Assembly: GCA_030844895.1 (NCBI GenBank)
Contig: CM061225.1
Location: 103,864,688-103,928,687 of the forward strand
Reading direction: 5' to 3'
From: Ambrosia x helenae
Taxonomy: Eukaryota > Streptophyta > Magnoliopsida > Asterales > Asteraceae
Length of the DNA stretch: 64,000 nt
The notes under the pieces were generated by a model that saw only the letters and a program-made list of their open reading frames with translations, was not told the DNA's origin and did not search any database. Of this stretch, positions 35,101 to 47,100 are shown one piece after another. A program made the translations under genes and the position numbers. Numbering within the stretch: the stretch's first letter is position 1; each line of letters begins with the position of its first letter.

Positions 35101-38100
35101 TATTTAAAAACCCCAAATCAAATACTTATTCAAAACCCAAATCATATAACTCTTACAAAAGGAGTATTGGATTTAATCAATTAAAAAAATCTCAACTATC
35201 AGTTATTGGCTATCACCGATCCCAACTAATAAAATGTGTGTTGTCGGTCCCATTTTTTAACAAATTGTCCGCCAATCAACTATAACTAACATAATGCTAA
35301 GAGGGGATTTGACACACAAGCATTCCACATCTTGTTTTGGGTTGGGGGAGGTGGGTCCGTATTCACGATTCACAAATGAGGATTGGTTATTATTAGGGGA
35401 ATTGGATTTTAATAACCTAAATTATTCGAAATTGGCCACTGGCACCCTCAACTAAAAAGTTGGCCATATATAACCTGAACTATTGACTTATTGGAATCTA
35501 GCACCCAACTAACTGACACTGTTAGTTGGGTTGCTGACGTGGCACGCTGATGTGGCACGAGATGCTGACGTGGCACGCTGATGTGGCACAAGTCTTATTA
35601 TCTAATTTGTTTGCTACCTCTAAATTTTGGGTCAGCGCTCTAACTCAGGTTGGGACAAACAATAAAAACTCTAAATATCCATTTAACTTCAACAATTCAA
35701 ATTATCATTTTCACACACAAAAATTAGAATTCAATACCTATTAAAATATCAAAAATCATATACCTATTTAAAAACCCCAAATCAAATACTTATTCAAAAC
35801 CCAAATCATATAACTCTTACAAAAGGAGTATTGGATTTAATCAATTAAAAAATTCTCAACTATCAGTTATTGGCTATCACCGATCCCAACTAATAAAATG
35901 TGTGTTGTCGGTCCCATTTTTTAACAAATTGTCCGCCAATCAACTATAACTAACATAATGCTAAGAGGGGATTTGACACGCAAGCATTCCGCATCTTGTT
36001 TTGGGTTGGGGGAGGTGGGTCCGTATTCACGATTCACAAATGAGGATTGGTTATTATTAGGGGAATTGGATTTTAATAACCTAAATTATTCGAAATTGGC
36101 CACTGGCACCCTCAACTAAAAAGTTGGCCATATATAACCTGAACTATTGACTTATTGGAATCTAGCACCCAACTAACTGACACTGTTAGTTGGGTTGCTG
36201 ACGTGGCACGCTGATGTGGCACGAGATGCTGACGTGGCACGCTGATGTGGCACAAGTTGCTGACGTGGCACCCTATGTGTGCACACGTGGATTGACACGT
36301 CAGCATGTCACGTCAGCAAATCTTGCCACGTTAGCAAACCCACTAGCGGTGTTAGTGATTTAACCGTTAGTGGGTGTTAGATTCCAATAAGTCAATAGTT
36401 TAGGTTATATATGGCCAATTTTTTAGTTCGGGGTGTCAGTGGCCAATTTCAAATAGTTCAGGTTATTAAAATCCAATTCCCCTTATTATTATTTTTTTTT
36501 GTAAAGGATTATGGTGTAAAACTCCTTATTAACTTATTGGCTTTTTGAAAAAGCAATAAATCATTTCTAAAAGCTAGGATTTGGTGCTTTTTCAAATGAC
36601 TTATTGGCTATTTTAAGAAGCTCATAAGTCAATAAGCTATTTTCCAACTCAATCCCAAACACACACTAATTGTTAACTACTGTGGTGCTCGCACGTTGCC
36701 GCGAGGTGACATGTATTGGAGCACATAATGTCGGAAACCAACGCGATGCAGCGGTGACGATAATGTAGTACCCGATACTTGTTTTGTGCTAGTTTACAAG
36801 CCTCTCATGGTATATTGTATTGTATTTATGTTGGTAATCTAAATCAGGAGGTGTGTACATTAAAAATATAATTTGATACAGTAAAACCTGTTATCAAACC
36901 CATTTACACGAAACAGTATATACATGAAACTGAACTTTTTCCTTTGAGTGATTCTACACGAAACCAATACATCCAAAACAACAAACAGAACCCGGTCCAC
37001 TAAATCATTAACAACATTTTAAGCTAGTTGCACTAACTCACAATAATAATACCCCTTTCTTATGTGGTTAAATGAAGAAACCCTTTTAGCAAATTTTGTG
37101 TCTATGAATCTTTAACTTCCTAACACAATTAACATTATATTAACAATTCCAACGACCATAAAAAAATCCTTTCAGCCCCAAGTTTTACTCACTTTTTGGT
37201 GCCCTCTACCCATTTAAATACCCCTACAATTTCCATGCATCCCCTTTTCCTTACTTTGACAACAAAACCATAACCACCAGAATCATCACCACCGTCCACC
37301 GTCCATTATGCATTGTTCCACCAACGCCACCACCACCATCAACGACTTCTACACCTTAACGCAAGGTCTCAACGATCTTTTTCGATCATTTTACCCACAC
37401 AACTTCATGTTCATTCATTTCCTCCAACATGTCCACTCATGCCTTGAATCTTTCCATTCTCAGCTCATTTACTAACCTCATCCCTTCCTATATTAACTCC
37501 CCCTTTCTTTTTTGTTGGAAAAAACGTTTTCACTTTCAAAAGAAACTTATGCCACACATAAAATAAATCAAAAACCCAAACCTCTCAAAATGTACTACTC
37601 CACTTAATATAAGGACCACATTACAATCATATCTTAGTACAATAAAAAAAAGTATCATCGGTATATAAACACACACAAACACATATACCTGTTCAAAAGG
37701 CTCGGTGCTCGATGATCGCTCGCCGCTCGTTCGGAATTTGCTCGGAAAATGCTCGCTCGATCTTCCGCTCGGTTGTATATGAGCCGATCGGCTCGGTTCG
37801 GTTTGTAAATGAGCCAAGCACGAGCAAAGGTACGCTTGGCTCGGTTCGGCTCGAATAATTTTTTATTTATTTCATAATAGATATACACACAATTTACAGA
37901 TAAATTTATTGCTTTATATATAACATTCTATTGGGTTTGGCTTAGTATATGCAAATATAATATAATAGCCCACTTAACTCAATAAAAAAAATTTAACACT
38001 AGATTTAATTGTAAAACAATAAGTCATGAGGTGACAGTCTTGACTTCTTTATGTTGTTAGTCTCTATTGCTAATTATTGATTGATATCACACCTACGTCA

Positions 38101-41100
38101 TAATGCAAAAAATGTTCTCTGATGTATGCTCATCACCTCACCAGCCTCAATCTAAACCTCATCCTTAGACACTAGGATCTCAATATTAGTGTTATCATCA
38201 GACATTTCGACCTTAGTTGTCACCCGACAATGTAAACATCGAAGGAAACATCGGAATTTTATGATCGTCCATATTACTCTCCGCTCGATTCTCGCTCGGC
38301 GCTCGCTCGAAAAATTTGCGCTCGAAGAATGCTCATTCGGTTTTCGGCTCGATTGTAAACGAGCCGCTCCGCTCGATTCGGTTTGTAAACGAGCCAAGCA
38401 TGAGCAAAGCTCCGTTCGGATCGGCTCTGCTCGTGAACATCCCTATATACACATATAGATCGGAAAGCGGACACAACAAGAACGAGAAGATCAGACTTCT
38501 TACCTCAAGTAATTAGAAGAACCTGAGCCTGAAGAGAGTTGACCGGTTCACGAGTAGTCACGACGGCTGTTGCGGTGACTGTAACAAGCAGCGGCACTGG
38601 TTGGGGGTTCAGGATTTCGACAATGGCGGCGAGAAGGACGGTGGAGGTTTGGTGGTGATTCAGATTTGTGTGAGTTTGTGTGTGTTAAAGTTTCTTGTCT
38701 AAGAACACTTGACCACAAATTGTCGATTACTAATGATGTTTAGGAAGTGATGATGATGAAAAGATTCAATTTATAGCCCTAATGTATAAAATTAAGCAAC
38801 AAGAATCAAAATGAAGCACTATAATAGAAAACCCAAATAAAGTTTACACAAAAACCCATTTTGTTTATAAGTTTTATAAACAAATTACCGAAAATGGTAA
38901 GGAGTGGAGGAGAATAGGCGTAGTGGTGACAAAATTGAACAAGGGCTTTTTGTTTCTCTATACAGAAACAATTTTTTTCTATCACTAAAAGTAATGATTG
39001 TATGTATGTATAATAATATATTGGCATTGATGATCATCTTAATTAAGCCATTGAAGGAGGTGACGGTTTCCTCCATTAACTGAATCTCTCTTTTAAATAA
39101 CAAAATAAATTCTATCAAATGAGACGTCGCTTAGCATATGTTATGAAAGTGATAGAAACATAATTGGAACAATCATATTCAATGTCTATTGAAACCTTTA
39201 TCTCTTGAATGGTTTATTATACTCATCCCTTTTTCTTTCATTAATCTAAAAAAAACCAAACATGATAAGTATTTTTCTTAATATCATTATGAGTTTATGG
39301 AATATCATTACCAAAAGTAGCATATTTCTTAATTTAGAATTCCTATTTTTTTAGGCATGAAATAAAAATACCAGCTCTAGTCATTGAATTTCAATTGAAA
39401 TACAATGGACAGCAAATAACAATCTTAGTTTTCAAAATTCCTAGTTTAAACAGAGTATCACACAATGATGTGTCGGTTTAGTTGTTTATTAATTTAATTG
39501 GCTTTTCATTTATGAATTTATTAATTTAATTGTATTAACAACACCTCATGGTTTTAATTTACATGTTCATATTTTCCACTAAACTATTAGAAAACTTACA
39601 AAATAAATCTTCTATATTGATGATCACTTTAATATTAAAGTTGAAAGACAATTTTGCCCTCTAACTAACTTCATTTAGAATTGTACTATATGCATAAAAG
39701 GTTGTGAGTACTTAAATTTGACCGTCACCCCTCTTAGATGCTTTATATATAACTAGTACGGAACCCGCGCGTTGCGGCGGGGTGAACAATTTACAAGTAT
39801 AAGTTTAGCTGTATAGCTTATAATCCGGTGAGACGTAGGAATAAGTAACTACTTTAAATCAAATATTTGGAAACCCGACTCAATAGACCGTTTACAAGTT
39901 AAACCGAATGTGTGTATATAACGTAATAAAACTAACCAAAGTGTGTAAAGTAATAAAATCTCTTAGCTTTATTTATAATGTAACGGGTAAAAGACAAAAT
40001 GCATAAGAATTCCTTACGCTGTCACTCACAAGCCGATCATTCATCGCGTAACACCTCCCGATAGACAACGTTTGAGGTGTATACTCCGTGTTGTTTGAAA
40101 TGTTTGGTAGGATGTACTAATACGTTTGAGGTGTATACTCCGTGTTTATCCTATTATTATTTTTTGATCCTAACTCCTAAGGTACATTATATTATTAAAT
40201 TTGTATACGTAGATTTTGATGATCCAACACTATAGTTGACACGGTAGGCCTATAGTGTGTGCTTTTATTATAAGTTGAATGTAAACATTGTTTCTAGTTA
40301 TTATCCTGATCCTAAGGTGTCTTATAAGTTCTATTAAATTTTTATACGTTAATTATAACGTTATGTTACCACCAAAGGTAATGTATTTTAATTGAAACAA
40401 TTATTAGTTTGTACCAAGTTTGACTATTAATATTATTTCATAATATTATTTCAGTTGCACGTTTACATGAATTTGGCTATACATTTGGTTTTTCGGATGG
40501 TAATATTTGTACTTATAAAAAATGACACATTGAACCTTTGGTTTCCAAGAGAAACAACTTCAACTTTTGAACTCCTCCTCAAGTTTCAAACCCAACTTAA
40601 TTTTAATAAATACCAAGTAATATAGATTAAATAGTGTAGAAAAGACAACTTTGCCCCTAAAATAAAGAGTGTAGAAAAGACAACTTTGCCCCTAAAATAG
40701 TCTCATTTACTATTGTACCATAAGCATAAATACTTGTATTTTCTTAACTTTTGCGGTCATCCTTCCCTCATGCTTTATAATATAGTATAGATAGTGGGTT
40801 GCTCACGCGTTGCGGCGGGACCACAAAATTTCGATTCGTGATTTTCAGGGTGTGCACAAGTTGTTATTTACTCAATTTGGTTTTGAGTCATAACCATAAC
40901 TTTCGATTAAGGTATTTCAAAAACCGACGGGTTTCAATTATTTCAACTTGGTAAATCAGTTATGAACATTGAGTCCAATCAGATGTTGAGTAATAACCGG
41001 AAATTTAACTTGAGATGAAAATTATCATAATATCCTCTAACCTCATGAACCAGTGGAAATTTTGTGAGCGATGTCTTGTTCCAAGCCTTGCTAGAGTTTT

Positions 41101-44100
41101 GGTTTCTCTTTGCAATAACATGATGCTTGCATGATTTTGGTATTGTTTGTTGAACTGATAGAAATGGAGCACAATAGATTAAATGCCATGCTTGCAAACC
41201 GTTTGCGAAGTTGTGGTTATCTATGATGTTACTCTTGCTCAAGTCATTTGGTTTCTGTATTAACTGTAGCAATATAAACCAAAGTTTGAAGTAATGCTTT
41301 TTTTTTTTAATTATGTCTAAATTTATGACACACTTTGAATTTAAAGTTTAACTTATTGCATGGAAAAAGTTTATTAATTGATTTTAAGAATATGCAAAAT
41401 GAAAATAAATGTGTATAAAATCATGTGTTTTGACTTGTGAATAAATATGTGACCAACGTGAAGGCTAAAAACGGAGAGGAATCACTTATAAGTAGGGTAT
41501 GCCCGAGAATATGCATTTCAACTATTGAAACAAAAACTCTGCAGCGCATCAATTCTATCCCTACCTGAGGGTACATGCGATTTCGTTGTGTACTGTGACG
41601 CTTATGTTCAAGGTCTCAGGCGCGTACTAACGCAGTGCGAGATAGTTATTGCTTATGCTTCGCGCCAACCGAAGGTTCATGAGAATAACTATACAACTCA
41701 TGACCTAGAACTGGGAGCAATCATTTTTGCACTAAAAATCTGGAGGCACTATTTGTATGGAATGAATTGCACATATTTGATCATAAGAAATTGAACATGC
41801 GACAACGTCGCTGTGTTGAACTCTTGAATGATTATGACTGTGCAATCAAATATCATCCGGGTAAAGCTAATGTGGCAGCGAATGTGAAATCAAACAACGA
41901 TCTATAATTGGTTTTTCCCCTCTTGCTTGACATCAAAATTTATAGGTTCGAAGCTGAATATTTAAGGCTAATTATTTACCGGTAAATGAAAGGTTGTATT
42001 ATTTATTTATTTGGGCTTTTGGTTTTATGAAATCAAGAGGTTTTAACCGCATAATTATTAATTCTATAACTCATATACGTTTACTTTCACTTTGATATTT
42101 ACTTCCTAGTCATTTTAAATTCGTTAGGATTACATTTAAACCTTTCAATGAAATTTATATATACAATTTCTTAACATAATAATACTCCAAATATAAAACT
42201 TGTATTTTATTTTAATTCATATTTTTTATACATACAAATTTATTAGAAGAACTTCACGATTAACTTTATATCACTTTAGGAACTGTTGAGTATTTATTGT
42301 CATTACTATTGCGTGTTTATTATCATCATTAACCTCACTTAATCCTAACTGACAAATAAGTTATTTAAGATGTAAGGGAAAAAAGATCGTTGCAATTTTT
42401 AGGATAAATTAATATAAACGTTAGTTTTTCCCCTTGGAACATAGGACATAAATTTATTTGTGTGTGCTGCGTAAGAGGATAAGTAATCAAACAAAATGGT
42501 TACATGAACAAAGAGTACACAAAACATGACTAATTCAATTAACATGAATTTAAACTCAGCCTGACACACACAATAACAAAGTTATGCAACATAGATCATA
42601 ATAGTATAGTTGAACAAACCTCAGACACGGAATCATCTTCACTAGTGTCTTTGGAGTTCCCCAATAGGTATTAAAAGTAAACCAAACCATTTGGTATGAT
42701 ATGAAATATCCTAAACCGAATGACATATCAAGAATCGAGACAATTCTTATAAATGAGCAAGACCATTTTGTGAATTTTAATATTTAAGATTATTTCATTT
42801 AACAATGCTTGAAATGAAACACGCACCTGAGTGTGAAAACCTTCGCCGCTATTGATCATCATTGGTGGTGTTGGCAACTCCATCGATGGCTTATGCATAG
42901 CTTGTTAAATATTCTTTTGTTCAAATAAAAAAAATACATCAAACCATTTATACTAACCTAATTGGATAATTGCAAAACCTATAAAGACAATGCATAAAAG
43001 CAGAAATATAAAAAGTAAACACACAACTAAAAATGAAAGCCACTACTACCATTGATCATTGATAGGTTCTCCATAAGGTCTTCATATTTCTTTCATTTAA
43101 AACAAACAAATATCAAACAACATACAAATTAGAACCAAATACTAAAAAACCTACCTTTGATCTGCTGAGATTCTTGGGATGTCTAAAGATGGTGAACAAA
43201 GAAGCTAGTCATTTTCCCATTTATACGCACAACTCACAAATGTTATAATAATTTAAAGAGACATAAATTAAACTTTTCAACTTCTAATCTAAGTTTTGAA
43301 ACTCACCCTTAAATTGTCACAAATGTTATAGTAAATTAAAGAGTGTAGAAAAGACAATTTTGCCCCTAAACTAACCTCATTTACTATTGTACTATAAGCA
43401 TAAACACTTGTAATTACTTAAATTTTACAGTCATCCTTCCTAGATGCTTTATAATATAGTATAGATATAGATATAGAGTCGGTTTAGTTGCTTATTAATT
43501 TAATTGTCTTTTCATTTATGAATTTATTAATTTAATTGTTAACACTTCATTGCTTTAATTTACGCGTTCATATTTACCCCTAGGTTATTAGAAAACTTAC
43601 AAAACAAACCTTCTATATTGATGATCACTTTAATATTTAAGTTGAAAGACAATTTTTGCCCTCTAACTAACTTCATTTATAATTGTACTATATCCATAAA
43701 AGGTTGTGAATTTGTGATTTCTTAAATTTGACCGTCACCCCTCTTAGATGCTTTATATATAGTATAGATGTAGATATAGATAATATTTGTGGGATAAGTT
43801 AATTGTTTGGCTTGGACTCAAAAAATATAAGGTTGGGCCAGACTCATTAAATTTTAGGCTTTAGTAAATAGTTTTAGAAAAATAAGATTGGGTCGGACTA
43901 AAAAATCAGGGCGGACTGAACTCAATACATAAAAAAAAATTCGATTATATAACACTTTTAGGCGAAAAAGCTGGGTGCCAGGGCTCAGCCTGGCCCAAAC
44001 CAAGCTTCGCCAATGATAATAGTATAGGTCATGTACCTTTTTCATTCAAAAATAATTTATAAGATTTTAAATGAAGTATTCAAGTGTGTAATTCATGGTG

Positions 44101-47100
44101 CCAAGTGCCGGTCAAATACAACCAGTTGAATACCACGAGGCTTATATTTGGACAAGTGTTGTATAGAAACGTGGTAAGGAAACTACTCTTGAATATTGCT
44201 TGATACAAATTCATAAATTAGATATACTATATTGCCAATTCCTTTATGGTGGAGTGGCATTCTTCTTGTTTTTTCATGGGAGGAGGGGAGTTCGAGTCCT
44301 ACCGGCACCAAAATGCTGCTTGTGGGTCGGGTTTTACCGCAGTGGGCCTTCGGACGGCGGGTTTTCCCCAGGAACTGGTGTGAAATTACTGTAGACCCGG
44401 GTTACTCTCGGAGTACTCCTTTGTCTAGCCGGGTTTTCCCAACTCCAAAGATACTATACCTAACACCTATTAACCTAACCGCATAAACTAATCTAATCTA
44501 TCAATCACATAATACACATCCTACAACAGCAATATCATCAAATTATCAGTTACAAATCATCGTTCGCTACCTTATAGTTTCATATTTGTATCAAATTAAG
44601 CTATAAATTACTTTATAAATAAAAGTAGAACAAAGATAGAGTGGTAAGCTTAATTGTGAAGGTGGAATTGGATATTATTAGGGTTGGTTTTAGGGTGAAG
44701 GAGGAACATGAAGAGAGAGGGAGAGAGGTGAAAGATTAATTGGGTGTTAGGGTTAGAGTTAACTTGTTTTTTTTATTTTTTAAAAAATTTAAAAGAAAGC
44801 TTCACATGATGTACACATTTAAAGGGTGGGGGGTTGCTCCATTAAATGCCATGTTATCAAGAGGCTATTCTTTTATATGTAGTTATTGAAAGCATCTTCA
44901 ATTTAAACTAATAACAAAGGAAAATAGGGGAGGGGCGCCATTGGAGGGCTTTATTCCATTTCTTAGGCGTTATTGAAAAGTGACAATTGAACCTCATGTT
45001 GATGTGGCACTGATGTGTAGCTAAGGTGGTGTAATGAAGCTCCTAGGGATCCATTCCACACCGCATAATCTTAGCAATCATTATTTTTTGGGAAAATACA
45101 AAAATATTGAAAAACTGACCCTCATTAAGTGAGTGGGAGCATGTTCTAATTATCTATGTGCCTTTCATGCAGCCACGAAGCAGAATGCATTAAGGACATT
45201 GTTGGTATAATTTCTGGTAGGCTCTCTTTACTGGTTACAAACGATTCTAAAGTCCTGATCGGAATGGAGACCCGCTTACGAGATCTTAAAGCAATGTTGG
45301 AAATTGGGTCTGGTGGTGTGCGCATGGTTGGAATATGGGGAGTTGGGGGTGGTGGAAAGAGTACTCTTGCATCTGCTGCTTATACGGAAATTTCTCACCA
45401 ATTCGAAGCTTGTTGTCTATTTGAAAATATTCGTGAGGAATCAGAGAAGTATGGTTTGAAAAAGTTGCAAGAAAATTTTCTCTCACTTGTTTTGAAAACA
45501 AATGAGGTGGTAGGGAGTCAGATAGAAGGAAGAAGCATGATAAAAAGAAGGTTATGTAACAAACATGTTTTTGTTGTTCTAGATGATGTTGATGATCTTG
45601 AGCAACTTGAAGCGTTAGCAGGATCCCATGATTGGTTTGGTACGGGGAGTCGGATAATAGTCACAACCAGGGATGAGCATTTGCTATCCCGCTATGCAGA
45701 CCAAATATATGAAGTGAGCTTGTTGTCACATGACGAGGCTATCGAGCTCTTCAACAAACACGCATATCGGCAAGAAAAACCTATTGATGATTATGAGATG
45801 CTTTCGAAAGATGTAGTTTCTTATGCTGACGGGCTCCCATTAGCACTTGAAATTCTAGGTTCTTTTTTACATGACAAAGACAAGGATGAGTGGAAGAGTG
45901 CATTGGCCAAGTTAAAATGCATCCCAAATGTTGAAGTCACCGAGAGACTCAAAATAAGTTATGATGGCCTTGAACATGACCAGCAAACATTGTTCTTAGA
46001 TATTGCATGCTTTTGGAGGAGAACGTTGATAAAAAAGGCAACCATGGTGCTTGATGCTTGTCATGTACACCATGTTATAGGGATAAAGGTGTTGGTACAA
46101 AAGTCTCTCATAAAAGTTGTAGATGGTATATTTGATATGCATGACTTGATACAAGAAATGGCCTACAACATTGTTAGAGGGGAACATCCTAAAAGTCCGG
46201 AAAAGCATAGCAGGATTTGGAATGAGGAAGATATTGAATACCTCTGTGATATAGGGGAAGATGCACCTTCAATGGTTAAATTAACTTTGCTAAGAATATT
46301 TTATATATATCTGCATTAAATGGCCCTTGTGTATAATTTTACTGACACTGTTTGGTTACCTTGAATAATTAACACAGGATAATGAAGTATTATGTTTATG
46401 GAAACCTACCATCCAACATCCAGGTCTATCTAATGTTTTTGCAAAAATGAAGAAACTTCGCTGGATTCAATTTTCTAATTATCCAGCATTTTCATTCCCA
46501 TCAAATTTTCAGCCAACAAAGCTTGGTTATCTAGAGTTGGGAGGTAGCCAACAAAAAGAACTCTGGCATGGGTATAAGGTAAATGAATATTGTTGTTTCA
46601 CAAATTATTGCTATAAACTGTGAAGTGAAATACAAAATGAACATAATTGTTACAGTGAATAATGAGTTAATTGCATATAGTTAGTTGTTTATTAGATAGT
46701 GGTTATGAAGTTTTTTACACCTATATAGCTCTATAAATAGAGGTGTATATTACATATTTCATTAATACATATCATACTTTCTTTTAAATTAGGAGTCGAT
46801 TAATGCCCATTGAATGCCTTAAAGAAACTTTTGATGATATTGCCAGAGGTAAATAAATTTAATATAACAAACCGTCTATAATATAATATATTGACCATGG
46901 GTTTTTGGGCCGGGATTGATGAGACTATTAGACGATATGATGTAAAAACAGTAAAATGATATGATGTTTTAAGCAATTGGAATTTACTATGCATGATACA
47001 GGGGTTATTATAAGATGTGAAAATTTGTGATAATATAATAGCTCCTGCCTAATGATCAATGGGCAAGAAGTATGCAGCCAATGTGAAAGGAAATTGTTGT

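Noticed and set aside
34222..35744. Three identical 64-codon ORFs
   Set aside because: They repeat every 664 bp because of the tandem array and resemble no protein; they contain the MITE half-end.
33601..36256. CRISPR-like regular repeats
   Set aside because: Units are 664 bp without spacers, in a plant genome.
37536..38516. Several overlapping ORFs rich in Arg/Ser/Glu
   Set aside because: They arise from GCTCG repetition in both strands; no domain and no splice support.
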